DNA from: Microbacterium sp.
GTDB lineage: Bacteria; Actinomycetota; Actinomycetes; Actinomycetales; Microbacteriaceae
Direction: 5' to 3'
Length of the DNA stretch: 64,000 nucleotides
NCBI RefSeq assembly: GCF_031179285.1
Contig: NZ_JAPSHY010000012.1
Location: forward strand, 29,722 to 93,721
Under the pieces are notes generated by a model. That model saw only the letters and a list, made by a program, of their open reading frames with translations. It was not told the origin of the DNA and made no database searches. This document shows, one piece after another, positions 40,310 through 49,800 of the stretch (position 1 is the stretch's first letter; each line of letters begins with the position of its first letter). Both the position numbers and the translations under genes were made by a program.

Positions 40310-41844
40310 GCGCCCCGCTCCGCGTCCTCGTGCTGTGGTTCCCCGACTGGCCGTTGCGGGCAGCCCTCGGCGGGGCGCCCCCGCATCCGCCGACGGCTCT
40401 GATCCATGCGAACACCGTGGTGGCCTGCACCGCTTCGGCTCGCGCGCACGGAGTCCGCGTCGGCCAGCGCCGCAGAGTCGCACAGGGGCACCTCTCATCC
40501 CTGCAGGTGCTCCCCCACGATCCGGCCAGAGACGAGCGCGCCTTCCTCCCGGTGCTCCAGCTCATCGAGAAGCATGCCCCGGGAGTGGGCCTTCTTCGCC
40601 CAGGACTCGCCGCTCTCCGCGCCAGGGGCGTCTCCCGCTATCACGGCGGTGAGGCCGAGGCGGCAGAAGCCCTCGTCGGCATCCTCGCCGACGCCGGGTT
40701 CCCCGAGGCGCGCATCGGCATCGCCGACGGTCCGTTCACGGCAGAGGCCGCCGCTCGTGCAGGCCATCCCTTCACCATCGTGCCGACGGGCACCGCGAGG
40801 CAGTACCTCAGCGCGTTCCCGGTGCAGGCGCTCAGAGACGAGCAGCTCACCGGCCTCCTCGTCCGGCTCGGGGTGCGCACCCTCGGGGATTTCGCTGCTC
40901 TGAATTCCCTCGAGGTGCGCGATCGCTTCGGCGAACGAGGAGCGCGTCTGCACGCGCTCGCCGCGGGTGCCGACTCCCGTCCCCTCGTTCCCCGCCCGCC
41001 CGATCCTGAACTCGCTCGCGCCGTGGAGTTCGAGCCGGCGCTGAGCGGAGCCGATCAGGTGGCCTTCGCCGTGCGGCAGACGGTGGATGCGGTGATGCTC
41101 GCCCTCGGGGATGCCTCGGTGGTGTGCACGGAGGTGCGCATCGACCTGACCGACGACAACGGCCTGGTCTTCTCCCGGTCATGGCTGCACCCGACCTGCT
41201 TCGACGCCGCCGATCTCGTCGATCGGGTGCGCTGGCAGCTCGAGGCACTGGCCGCCGAGAACGCGAAGGAGCCGGTCGACGAGGCCAGGACGTTCGGAGG
41301 CATCGTGTCGGTGCGCATCGTGCCGGTCGCCGTCGATGACGCCGCTCACCACCAGCCGGGGCTCTTCGGCTCGGGCTCCGACGAGCGTCTGCATCACGCC
41401 GTCTCGCGAGTGCAGACGATGCTCGGCCATCAGGGTGTCGTCACCGCCGCGGTCTCCGGTGGCCGCTGGCTCGCCGACCGGCAGGTGCTCACGCCCTGGG
41501 GTGAGCGTTCGGTCGCCCCACGCGACCCGGAGCGTCCATGGCCGGGGAGTCTGCCCGATCCGGTGCCGTCCGAGGTGTTCCTGCCCCCTCGGCCCATCAC
41601 CGTGTCGGCAGCGGACGGCACGGTGATCGGCATCGACGAGAGAGGAGCGCTCTCAGCCGATCCCGCTCTCGTCGACGGAGCGGGCGTTCAGGCGTGGGCG
41701 GGACCCTGGCCGATCGAGGAACGTCGCTGGGACGACGCCGCGAGGCGGCATGGTCACCGCCTGCAGATCGTCGACGACCGGGATCGGGCGTGGCTGGTCT
41801 TCCGCGCTCGTGACCGCTGGTGGGCCGAGGGGCGGTACCGCTGA
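40306..41844 (+). CDS. imuB: ImuB, Y-family polymerase-like clamp-binding hub
   Basis: 512 residues. LWFPDWPLRAAL opens the protein, and ARAHGVRVGQRRRVAQ plus IGIADGPFTAEAAARAG are Y-family-like. ImuB has lost the catalytic carboxylates in known cases and acts as a bridge between beta clamp, ImuA' and DnaE2. A beta-binding motif is not certain, but HHQPGLFGSGSDERLHHAV (QPGLF) fits the QxxLF-type clamp-binding peptide. ATG 40306 overlaps the imuA' stop by 4 bp, and its own stop shares one base with dnaE2 (TGATG). Confidence 0.93.
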   Translation: MSAPLRVLVLWFPDWPLRAALGGAPPHPPTALIHANTVVACTASARAHGVRVGQRRRVAQGHLSSLQVLPHDPARDERAFLPVLQLIEKHAPGVGLLRPGLAALRARGVSRYHGGEAEAAEALVGILADAGFPEARIGIADGPFTAEAAARAGHPFTIVPTGTARQYLSAFPVQALRDEQLTGLLVRLGVRTLGDFAALNSLEVRDRFGERGARLHALAAGADSRPLVPRPPDPELARAVEFEPALSGADQVAFAVRQTVDAVMLALGDASVVCTEVRIDLTDDNGLVFSRSWLHPTCFDAADLVDRVRWQLEALAAENAKEPVDEARTFGGIVSVRIVPVAVDDAAHHQPGLFGSGSDERLHHAVSRVQTMLGHQGVVTAAVSGGRWLADRQVLTPWGERSVAPRDPERPWPGSLPDPVPSEVFLPPRPITVSAADGTVIGIDERGALSADPALVDGAGVQAWAGPWPIEERRWDDAARRHGHRLQIVDDRDRAWLVFRARDRWWAEGRYR

Positions 41845-44800
41845 TGGGATGGCACAATCCCCCGCAGACCTGGGCCGAGCTGGAGCGCCTCCTCAGCGGG
41901 GAGGATCCTCCGAAGCACCCCGCCGATGAACCGCGATCTCCTCGGGAGGATCCTGGGCCGGTGAGCCGGCGCCGGCAGCGGACGCCACCCGCGGCGCTTG
42001 CCCGTGCCGACGACGCGGTGCCCTACGCCGAGCTGCACGCGCACTCCTCGTACTCGTTCCTCGACGGCGCCTCCTCTCCGGAGGAGCTTCTCGCCGAGGC
42101 CGAACGGCTCGGTCTCACCGCACTCGCTCTCACCGATCACGACGGCTTCTACGGCGCAGCCCGCTTCGCCGAACTGGCCGAGGTCATGAATGTCGGGGTG
42201 CAGACCGTCTTCGGGGCCGAGCTCTCACTGGATCTGCCGGCCCCGCAGCGAGGCAGCCCCGATCCTGCCGGTGAACATCTGCTCGTCCTCGCCGGCGGCC
42301 TCGAGGGCTACCATCGCCTGTCCGGAGCGATCTCCGCCGCGCATCTGCGCGGCGGCGAGAAGGGACGCCCCGTCTACGATCTCGACGAACTCGCGGCGAG
42401 GGCGGGGGGCCAGTGGACGATCCTCACCGGATGCCGCAAGGGAAGCGTGCGCCGGGCGCTGGAGCGCGGTGACGCCGCGACCGAACTCCGGCGCCTCGTC
42501 GGCCTGTTCGGCCGCGACCACGTCGCGGTCGAGCTGTTCGATCATGGCGACCCGCTGGACACCCGTCGCAATGATGCCCTCGCCGAGCTCGCTCGTCGCA
42601 TGCGGCTGCCGGTGGTGGCCACGAACAACGTGCACTACGCAGCTCCCCAGCAGGCCAGGCTCGCCGAGGCGATGGCCGCCGTGCGCGCTGTTCGCAGCAT
42701 GAACGAGCTGGACGGATGGCTGCCGGCGCACGGCAGCGCGCACCTGCGAAGCGGCGCCGAGATGACCGCACGATTCCAGCGCTACCGGGGCGCGATCTCC
42801 CATGGTCTGGAACTGGCGGCGGCATCCGCCTTTCCGCTGCGACGCGCGCGTCCGGCGCTGCCGCAGCAGAAGGTGCCGGAGGGGCACACCCCCATGAGCT
42901 GGCTGCGTTCGCTCGTCTGGCGAGCCGTCCCCGAGAAATACCCGCACCTCGATGCCGACGGGCGCAGCAGGATCGAGCGGGAGCTGAACGTCATCGAGGA
43001 GAAGGACTTCCCCGGGTACTTCCTCATCGTGCACGACATCGTCGCCGAGGCGAGGCGGCGGCGGATCCTCTGCCAGGGACGAGGATCCGCTGCGGCGAGC
43101 GCGGTCTGCTATCTGCTGGGCATCACCGCCGTCGATCCGATCCTCTTCAACCTCCCCTTCGAGCGCTTCCTGGCCACCACTCGCTCCGAGGAGCCGGACA
43201 TCGACGTGGACTTCGACTCCGACCGCAGGGAGGAGATCATCCAGTGGGTGTATCAGAGGTACGGCAGAGAACGCGCAGCGCAAGTGGCCAACGTGATCCA
43301 GTACCGCCCGAAGAACGCCGTCCGCGATATGGCGCGAGCGCTCGGTCACTCCCCCGGGCAGCAGGACGCCTGGTCCCGGCAGGTCGACGGCTGGAGCGCC
43401 GGCGTGGAGCCGGTGGAGGGGCACGACATCCCCGAGAACGTGCTCGCCTACGCCGGCGAGCTGCTCAAGGCTCCCCGCCACCTCGGCATCCACTCCGGCG
43501 GCATGGTGCTCACCGCTCGCCCCGTCGGCGAGGTCGTACCGGTCGAGCATGCCCGCATGGAGAATCGCACCGTCATCCAGTGGGACAAGGATGATGCGGC
43601 CTGGATGGGGCTGGTGAAGTTCGATCTGCTGGGACTCGGGATGCTGGCCGCTCTCCAGCACTCCTTCGATCTCATCGAGGCGGCGACGGGCGAGAGATGG
43701 ACGCTGGAGAGCATTCCCAAAGAGGAGCCGGGGGTCTACGACATGCTCTGCCGGGCCGATTCCATCGGGGTCTTCCAGGTGGAATCGCGCGCTCAGATCG
43801 GTCTGCTCCCCCGCCTTCAGCCGCGGAGCTTCTACGACCTCGCCATTCAGATCGCCCTCATCCGCCCCGGCCCGATCCAGGGCGGTGCGGTGCATCCGTT
43901 CGTCCGTCGCAAGATGGCGAAGGACAAGCTCGACGAGGAGAACAGGGAACGGGCCGAGCGCGGCGAGGAGCCGCTCACCCTGGAGGTGCCGTACCCGCAT
44001 GACGATCTGAAGCCGATCCTGAAGCGCACCCTCGGCATCCCGATCTTCCAGGAGCAGCTCATCCAGATGGCGACCGCTGTCGGCGACTGCACGGCCGACG
44101 AGGCGGATCTGCTGCGGCGGGCGATGGGCTCGAAACGAGGGCTGGAGAAAATCGAGAAGGTCCGCGAGAAGCTCTACGCGGGAATGGAGCGGCGCGGGCT
44201 CGTCGGTGACGCGGCCGACCGCATCTATGCGCAGATCCAGGCGTTCTCGAACTTCGGCTTCGCCGAGTCGCATTCGCTGTCGTTCGCTCTTCTCGTGTAC
44301 GCCAGCTCCTGGCTGAAGCTGCATTATCCTGCGGCCTTTCTCGCCGGGCTCCTGCGCTCGCAACCGATGGGCTTCTACTCGGCGGCGACGCTGACCGCCG
44401 ATGCCCGGCGTCACGGTGTGGAGGTACGGCGCCCGGACCTGCATGCCTCCGCCGTCACCGAGACGCTTGAGCCCCTCACGACCGAGACTCCCCCCACTGA
44501 GGCTTCCACCGCCCCGTTCTTCCGCGACCACGGGCGCCCGCCGACGGGTAGCGACGCCTGCCTCGTGAACCCGCAGCCGAAGCCGCTGCGGTTCGACAGG
44601 GATGCTCCCGACGAGTCCGCCGCACACCGCCGCGACGGCGCGTACGCGGTGCGCCTCGGTCTCAGCGGCGTCCGCGGGATCGGTCTGCCGATGGCGGAGC
44701 GGATCGTGGCAGAGCGAGAGGCGAACGGCCTCTACCGCGACCTGAACGACCTGGTGAGACGCACCGATGCCACGGCCGCTCAGCTGGAGGCCCTCGGCAC

Positions 44801-45347
44801 GGCCGGTGCTTTCGCCTGCCTCGGCTTGAAGCGCCGCGAGGCGATCTGGCTCGCTGGGGCCGCGGCCGATGATCGCGCACGGTTCCTGCCGGGGACGACG
44901 GTGGCGGTGCAGCCGCCGTTGTTCGCCGACCAGTCCAGTTACGAGCAGCTGGCTTCCGATCTCTGGGCGACCGGGGTCTCCACCGACGATCATCCGATGG
45001 CGCATTTCCGCGCAGCCCTCGGCGAGCGGGGGGTGCTTCCGGCCTCCGAACTGCAGACGCACGAGTCGGGCAGGCGCATCGAGGTCGCCGGCCTCGTCAC
45101 TCACCGTCAGCGACCGGCCACCGCGGCGGGGGTCACCTTCATGAATCTGGAGGACGAGCACGGACTCGTGAACGTCATCTGCTCGACAGGTGTGTGGAAC
45201 CGCTACAGTCGCGTCGCGCGCGAGTCTCCCGCGCTGATCGTCCGGGGCATCCTGGAGCGCTCAACCGAGGGTGTCGTCAATGTGCTCGCCGATGCGTTCG
45301 AAGACCTGCGCACCGGGCTCACGCACCGGTCGCGCGACTTCCGGTGA
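41844..45347 (+). CDS. dnaE2: DnaE2, error-prone DNA polymerase III alpha subunit
   Basis: 1167 residues, C-family polymerase. The PHP domain opens with YAELHAHSSYSFLDGAS and TDHDGFYGA. Polymerase motifs include CQGRGSAAASAVCYLLGI and PDIDVDFDSDRREEI with the catalytic aspartates. ARRHGVEVRRPDLHAS is characteristic of the DnaE2 branch. It performs translesion synthesis and damage-induced mutagenesis with ImuA'/ImuB. ATG 41844 shares its A with the imuB stop, so all three genes are translationally coupled. C-terminal OB-fold strands are visible (RRIEVAGLVTHRQRP). Confidence 0.96.
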   Translation: MGWHNPPQTWAELERLLSGEDPPKHPADEPRSPREDPGPVSRRRQRTPPAALARADDAVPYAELHAHSSYSFLDGASSPEELLAEAERLGLTALALTDHDGFYGAARFAELAEVMNVGVQTVFGAELSLDLPAPQRGSPDPAGEHLLVLAGGLEGYHRLSGAISAAHLRGGEKGRPVYDLDELAARAGGQWTILTGCRKGSVRRALERGDAATELRRLVGLFGRDHVAVELFDHGDPLDTRRNDALAELARRMRLPVVATNNVHYAAPQQARLAEAMAAVRAVRSMNELDGWLPAHGSAHLRSGAEMTARFQRYRGAISHGLELAAASAFPLRRARPALPQQKVPEGHTPMSWLRSLVWRAVPEKYPHLDADGRSRIERELNVIEEKDFPGYFLIVHDIVAEARRRRILCQGRGSAAASAVCYLLGITAVDPILFNLPFERFLATTRSEEPDIDVDFDSDRREEIIQWVYQRYGRERAAQVANVIQYRPKNAVRDMARALGHSPGQQDAWSRQVDGWSAGVEPVEGHDIPENVLAYAGELLKAPRHLGIHSGGMVLTARPVGEVVPVEHARMENRTVIQWDKDDAAWMGLVKFDLLGLGMLAALQHSFDLIEAATGERWTLESIPKEEPGVYDMLCRADSIGVFQVESRAQIGLLPRLQPRSFYDLAIQIALIRPGPIQGGAVHPFVRRKMAKDKLDEENRERAERGEEPLTLEVPYPHDDLKPILKRTLGIPIFQEQLIQMATAVGDCTADEADLLRRAMGSKRGLEKIEKVREKLYAGMERRGLVGDAADRIYAQIQAFSNFGFAESHSLSFALLVYASSWLKLHYPAAFLAGLLRSQPMGFYSAATLTADARRHGVEVRRPDLHASAVTETLEPLTTETPPTEASTAPFFRDHGRPPTGSDACLVNPQPKPLRFDRDAPDESAAHRRDGAYAVRLGLSGVRGIGLPMAERIVAEREANGLYRDLNDLVRRTDATAAQLEALGTAGAFACLGLKRREAIWLAGAAADDRARFLPGTTVAVQPPLFADQSSYEQLASDLWATGVSTDDHPMAHFRAALGERGVLPASELQTHESGRRIEVAGLVTHRQRPATAAGVTFMNLEDEHGLVNVICSTGVWNRYSRVARESPALIVRGILERSTEGVVNVLADAFEDLRTGLTHRSRDFR

Positions 45348-45371
45348 CATCGACGCCCGCCCGGCAGTGCG

Positions 45372-45755
45372 TCACCAGAAGCGCTCGGCCTCCGCAGGCG
45401 GCGGGCGATCGGCTCCACCCCAGCGATCGGCCTCGGCCTTCGCCGCATCCGCCGCCTCGTCCGCGCCGCGAAGCGCGACCTTCGCCTCGGACGCCCCTGG
45501 TCCGATCGGGTCGACGATGAGCTCGGTACGAGCGCCGGCCCCATGCAAGGTGATGGTGCACTCGAGCACCCGCCCGATCCAGCGCGAGATCTCTCCGCGC
45601 TGCGGCTCGGAATACTGATAACGGATGCCCGTGTCGAGGTCGACGATGCCCACGAGCCTCGGCTCACCAGCCTCGACGTCGAACCGTTCGGTCACTTCGA
45701 GCCGATGGCCCTGCGCGATCGCGACCTGAGCTGTCAGCACGAGTGTCCTGTCCAT
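45372..45755 (-). CDS. Hypothetical protein
   Basis: 127 residues. No membrane segment or signal peptide. The first half (LVLTAQVAIAQGHRLEVTERFDVEAGEPRLVG) suggests beta strands, and the C-terminal third is Ala/Asp/Glu-rich and probably disordered. Not recognised. It ends 24 bp from the convergent dnaE2 stop. There is no clear RBS; the ATG is the first in frame. Confidence 0.6.
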   Translation of the reverse strand: MDRTLVLTAQVAIAQGHRLEVTERFDVEAGEPRLVGIVDLDTGIRYQYSEPQRGEISRWIGRVLECTITLHGAGARTELIVDPIGPGASEAKVALRGADEAADAAKAEADRWGGADRPPPAEAERFW

Positions 45756-45814
45756 GTCTCCACCCTACGAATCGCGCGCGACGAGCGAAAGACAGGCTCA
45801 GCGTGGCAGCGAGC

Positions 45815-46042
45815 TCAGTCCTGCATCGGGTCCTCTCGGATGCCATCCCGCCCGTCATCGTCGAGCGGAACCTCCTCCTGCTGCTCGGCGACATCGGCCG
45901 GGTTCGCGTCGGGGTGAGCGAAGTCGGGTGTTCCGAGCGCCGGAGCTTCGGGGTCGTCGGGCTCTTCGAGGTCGGGCCGTTCCTGTTCCTGCAGGTCGGC
46001 CACCGGCTTCTGATCGTCGAGCGGGTTCTCTTCGATGCGCAT
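45815..46042 (-). CDS. Small acidic hypothetical protein
   Basis: 75 residues, strongly acidic (DEPDDPEAPALGTPDFAHPD and similar), with no hydrophobic segment, so probably disordered. I chose ATG 46042 (MRIEENPLDD) because GAGGAG lies six bases upstream; the track ORF adds 21 residues. No function is recognised. It has codon usage like its neighbours but could be a spurious ORF. Confidence 0.5.
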   Translation of the reverse strand: MRIEENPLDDQKPVADLQEQERPDLEEPDDPEAPALGTPDFAHPDANPADVAEQQEEVPLDDDGRDGIREDPMQD

Positions 46043-46256
46043 GCGATGCTCCTCGCGGTCGGGGACGTGAGGCTTCAGTCTCGGAAGACGGCCGACGGCA
46101 CTCAAGGGCCTTGACGCGGCCCGTCCGCGCTCGCTCGCACAGATCGCCGCGGTCGCAAGGAACCCCGACGGGTCATAGCGGGTCGGGCGGAACCCGTCAA
46201 TCCGGTGTGAATCGCGACTACGGTCGCTTACCGTCGGACCACGGAGGAGCTGCGAG

Positions 46257-47198
46257 ATGACACCTGACGATCACGGAACGCGCGGGGCGGTCCGACCCGT
46301 CGATCACCGGATGTCGGATGCCGATCGGGCCCGCGTGCGGGTCGGAGTCTCGGGCTGGCGCTATGCGAGCTGGCGCGGCGACTTCTATCCCGCCGGGATG
46401 CCGCAACGGCAAGAGCTTGAGTACATCGGCCGCCAGTTCTCCAGCGTCGAGCTGAACGGATCGTTCTACTCGCTGCAGCGCCCGTCGAGCTACATCCGCT
46501 GGCGCGACAGCGTTCCGAATGATTTCCTGTTCGCCGTCAAGGGGTCGCGCTATGTGACCCACATGCTGCGCCTGCGCGACACCGGCACGGCCCTCGCGAA
46601 CTTCTTCGCGTCCGGACTTCTCGCCCTCGGTCCTCAACTGGGTCCGATCCTCTGGCAGCTCCCGGAACGCCAGCGTTTCGATCCGGATGTCCTCGACGGT
46701 TTCCTCAGGGCCCTGCCCCGTACCACCGGGGAGGCGCTGGCGCTGGCACGACGGCACGATGATCGCCTCGAGGGCAGAGCCTGGCTGGAACTCGAATCGG
46801 ACGTGCCCCTGCGATATGCGATCGAACCGCGCTCCACGAGCTTCGACGATCCGCGCTTCGCCGAACTGCTCCAGGCGCACGGGGTCGCGGTCACCGTCGC
46901 AGACACCGCCGGCACGTGGCCGCGTTTCGATGCGCTCACCGCTGACTTCGTCTATGTGCGGCTGCATGGCGCGCAGATGCTGTATCACAGTGGCTACACC
47001 ACGGCCGAGCTGCGGGAATGGGCCGACCTGCTGCTGTCATGGGCGGATGGGAGCGGCGCGGCAGACGGCCGCCCTCGCGAGGTGTACGTCTACTTCGACA
47101 ATGATGCGCGCGGGCATGCTCCGCACGACGCGCGGGCGCTCGCGGCACTCGTGGGCGACGAGGTGACGGTCCGCCCCGGAGTCGATGAGGCGATGTGA
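46257..47198 (+). CDS. DUF72 protein (TIM-barrel, UPF0759-like)
   Basis: 313 residues. VRVGVSGWRYASWRGDFYP and the later FSSVELNGSFYSLQRPSSY are the hallmark N-terminal features of the DUF72 family, TIM-barrel proteins of unknown function. FVYVRLHGAQMLYHSGYT also fits. GGAGGAGCTGCGAG precedes the ATG. It overlaps the next gene by one base (TGATG), so the two are coupled. Confidence 0.88.
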   Translation: MTPDDHGTRGAVRPVDHRMSDADRARVRVGVSGWRYASWRGDFYPAGMPQRQELEYIGRQFSSVELNGSFYSLQRPSSYIRWRDSVPNDFLFAVKGSRYVTHMLRLRDTGTALANFFASGLLALGPQLGPILWQLPERQRFDPDVLDGFLRALPRTTGEALALARRHDDRLEGRAWLELESDVPLRYAIEPRSTSFDDPRFAELLQAHGVAVTVADTAGTWPRFDALTADFVYVRLHGAQMLYHSGYTTAELREWADLLLSWADGSGAADGRPREVYVYFDNDARGHAPHDARALAALVGDEVTVRPGVDEAM

Positions 47199-47410
47199 TG
47201 AGGCGAGAGCCTGTCGAGTCGTCGGCCATCGCCTCCATCGGGTACGCCCCCGAGATGGCGGTGCTGGAGATCGAATTCGTCGGCGGCGGACAGTATCGCT
47301 ACTTCGCCGTTCCTCCCTCGATCCACCGCGCGCTGATGGACGCTGACAGCGTCGGCCAGGCGTTCATCACGTTGATCCGCGACAGGTACCCGACCGAGCG
47401 GATCGAATGA
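47198..47410 (+). CDS. KTSC-domain small protein
   Basis: 70 residues with VESSAIASIGYAPEMAVLEIEF and YRYFAVPPSIHRALMDADS, the conserved core of KTSC domains (named for a C-terminal motif in lysyl-tRNA synthetase neighbours; function unknown). ATG 47198 follows directly on the DUF72 stop. The track starts with GTG 47195, one codon earlier. Confidence 0.82.
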   Translation: MRREPVESSAIASIGYAPEMAVLEIEFVGGGQYRYFAVPPSIHRALMDADSVGQAFITLIRDRYPTERIE

Positions 47411-47486
47411 CGTCGTTCCGGCTGCGAGCTAACGCAACCCTGTTCGGCTGTAAACCCCCTCTACACCGTTCGTCGACGCCAATACG

Positions 47487-48302
47487 GTGACGACCATGCC
47501 GGACATCTCGTTCTCCCCCACCACCGCCATCGTGACCGCGTCCGACTCCGGGATCGGTGCGGCCACCGCCATCGCCCTCGCCGAGGCCGGTATGGACGTC
47601 GGCGTCACCTGGCACTCCGACGAGGAAGGCGCGCAGCAGACCGCCGACGCCGTGCGCGAACGCGGCCGCCGCGCGGTGGTCGCTCGCTTCGACGCGACCG
47701 AACTCGACCGGGTGGCCGGCGTGATCGATCACCTCACCGACGAACTCGGCGGCCTCGACGTCTTCGTCAACAACGCCGGTGGCGGATCGAACGGACCGTT
47801 CCTCGAGACGACGATCGAGCAATGGCGAGACACGGTGGCACTGAACCTCGACGGTGCCTTCGCGGGACTCCAGGCCGCAGCCAGGCACATGGTGGCGGCG
47901 GGTCGGGGTGGCCGCCTGATCGCGGTCACGAGCGTGCATGCGCACCAGCCGCGCGTCGGCTCCTCGGCGTACGTCGCCGCCAAACACGGGCTCTCCGGTC
48001 TCATCGAGACCATGGCGCAGGAACTGGGCGAGCACGGCATCACCGCCAACGCCGTCGCGCCCGGCGAGATCGCCACCCCGATGAACGACATGGAGTCCGA
48101 GGATGCCGAGGGGACGCATCGCCCCGGCATCCCGCTCGCCCGGCCCGGCAAGCCCGAGGAGATCGCTGCGGTCATCGCGTTCCTGGCGTCACCGGCTGCC
48201 GCCTACGTCACGGGGGCGAACTGGGCGGTCGACGGCGGGATGCTGCAGATGGGGCCCCAGGCGGGCTCTCACCTCACCGACGACGCGTGGCGCCGCGGCT
48301 GA
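47487..48302 (+). CDS. SDR-family oxidoreductase
   Basis: Short-chain dehydrogenase of about 270 residues. Nucleotide-binding loop is TASDSGIGAATAIALAEAG instead of the usual TGxxxGIG, i.e. Ala replaces the first Gly. NNAGGGSNG, a catalytic Tyr in SSAYVAAKHGLSG (YxxxK), and AVAPGEIATPM complete the set. The substrate is unknown. The track start is GTG 47487; ATG 47496 is an alternative. It is monocistronic. Confidence 0.87.
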   Translation: MTTMPDISFSPTTAIVTASDSGIGAATAIALAEAGMDVGVTWHSDEEGAQQTADAVRERGRRAVVARFDATELDRVAGVIDHLTDELGGLDVFVNNAGGGSNGPFLETTIEQWRDTVALNLDGAFAGLQAAARHMVAAGRGGRLIAVTSVHAHQPRVGSSAYVAAKHGLSGLIETMAQELGEHGITANAVAPGEIATPMNDMESEDAEGTHRPGIPLARPGKPEEIAAVIAFLASPAAAYVTGANWAVDGGMLQMGPQAGSHLTDDAWRRG

Positions 48303-48352
48303 GTTCGAGCTCCCCGCGTAGCCCGCGAACCGATTGCTGCGCACCCGGCCGC

Positions 48353-48580
48353 TCAGTCGTCGCCTTCGCCATCTGCAGGTTCCTGTCCGTTACCGGAGCG
48401 GAAGCCGACCAGTTTGTGCGTGCCGTCGCAGAACGGCTTGATCGCCGACACGCCGCATCGGCACAGAGCGACGGTGCGGCGGGTGCGCTCGACGGCATCT
48501 CCGGAGGGCGACACGATCTCGAAATCTCCGCGGACGAGAAGGGGTCCGTCGGTGCAGGCGACGACCTGGGCGCTTCCCAT
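48353..48580 (-). CDS. CDGSH-type iron-sulfur domain protein
   Basis: 75 residues. CRCGVSAIKPFCDGTHKLVGF carries the three cysteines and one histidine of the CDGSH [2Fe-2S] motif (CxC-x9-CDGxH). A short N-terminal strand region precedes it. ATG 48580 shares a base with the stop of the upstream haem-oxygenase-like gene (TGATG), so the two are co-translated. Possible role: electron carrier or redox sensor for that enzyme; this is inference from coupling. Confidence 0.85.
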   Translation of the reverse strand: MGSAQVVACTDGPLLVRGDFEIVSPSGDAVERTRRTVALCRCGVSAIKPFCDGTHKLVGFRSGNGQEPADGEGDD

Positions 48581-49710
48581 CAGGCACCGTCCCCTGCGAG
48601 CAGCCCGGCGTCCACTGGCTGCCGAAGCGCCGACCGCCCGGCCGTCCATGCGGCCAGCGTGCGCTCCGCACCCCAGCCGTCGACGAGCATCGATGCCCGG
48701 GCGCCGAAGATGATGTCGGCCACCAGGAGCGGTTCCTGCTCCGCCAGCCCACCGGCGAGGTCGCGCCCTGCGATCTGTTCGTGCACGGCATCCGCCTCGA
48801 CATGCTCGTCGAAGTAGTCGGTGACCGACTCGCCGTAGCCGAGGCGCCGGAACCCATCGCCGAGCAGCCGGTTCGGAATGGACGAGGTCATCTCGTATGC
48901 CGCATAGTGGCCGGCGCTGGCTCCGCGCAGCCGGCGGTTGAGTCCGAACATCGTCATCATCGTGAACGAGGCGATGGTCAGCGCCGGAACCGCATCGAGG
49001 TACGCCCCGTAGGTGTCGTCGAGACCGAGCTCGCGCATGGTCCGCGCGAAGATGGCGGAGTGCATCCGCTCGGGTCGGCCGCCACCGTACTCGTCCGCCT
49101 GGATCTCGACCATCGCGGCCTTCGCCCGGCCGTCGAGCCGCGGGATGCTCCAGGTCTGGGCGTCGGCCTCCTTCAGCGTGTAGACCGAGCGCAGCACCAC
49201 GTATTCGCGGACCTGCTCATCGGTCGCCTTCTTCGCGACGAAACGCGACACGCTGGGGCCCGCGGTCGGTTTGGTCAGCTCGAAGAGTGCAGCGGCGATC
49301 GCCTCCGCGTCGGCGGGTGGCAGCGGTGACTCCCACTCGCCGACCTGCTCACGCAGGTGCCGCTCGAACGCCCGCTCGATCTGGACCCTTGCTGCGACCG
49401 TGATCGGATGCCACTCCCAGTCCTCGTCCGCATCGACGACCGAACCGTAATGCAGGCCGTGCAGCACGAGGAGGGTCAGTTGCAGATCATCGTCACGCAC
49501 GATGTCGCCCGAGGCGCCGACCGCCGCAGCGACCCGCTCCCCGAAACCCGCCAGCGTGTCATCGGCTTCCGAGACCGGACGCCGGAGCGCTGCCAGCAGC
49601 TGTTCGCTCACCGGGCCGCGGGCACGGAACGGCGGTGCCGGATAGCCGGGCTCAGCGTCGCGGTCGTCCCCGCTCGCGTCGATCGTGTCGGTCGTCGTGG
49701 TCAGTGTCAT
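48580..49710 (-). CDS. Iron-containing redox enzyme family protein (haem-oxygenase-like fold)
   Basis: 376 residues, mostly helical. EIQADEYGGGRPERMHSAIFA and DYFDEHVEADAVHEQIAG carry His/Glu ligands (E..DE..H and DEHVEADAVHE) typical of the haem-oxygenase-like diiron enzymes (HDO family). It likely uses a di-metal centre for oxidation, but the substrate is unknown. Co-translation with a CDGSH protein suggests an electron donor. The start MTLTTTTDTI lies about 90 bp from the XRE gene stop. Confidence 0.85.
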   Translation of the reverse strand: MTLTTTTDTIDASGDDRDAEPGYPAPPFRARGPVSEQLLAALRRPVSEADDTLAGFGERVAAAVGASGDIVRDDDLQLTLLVLHGLHYGSVVDADEDWEWHPITVAARVQIERAFERHLREQVGEWESPLPPADAEAIAAALFELTKPTAGPSVSRFVAKKATDEQVREYVVLRSVYTLKEADAQTWSIPRLDGRAKAAMVEIQADEYGGGRPERMHSAIFARTMRELGLDDTYGAYLDAVPALTIASFTMMTMFGLNRRLRGASAGHYAAYEMTSSIPNRLLGDGFRRLGYGESVTDYFDEHVEADAVHEQIAGRDLAGGLAEQEPLLVADIIFGARASMLVDGWGAERTLAAWTAGRSALRQPVDAGLLAGDGA

Positions 49711-49800
49711 GCCGCATTCCCGTCATCAGCATCAGGGCAGTTGCTCGAAGCGTAGGCACCGCGACGGTCGCGGGGAACGGGGTTGACGCGCAGCCTCCGA

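Noticed and set aside
42225-45161. 978-residue minus-strand ORF inside dnaE2
   Set aside because: Antisense shadow of dnaE2, whose PHP and polymerase motifs are clear on the plus strand.
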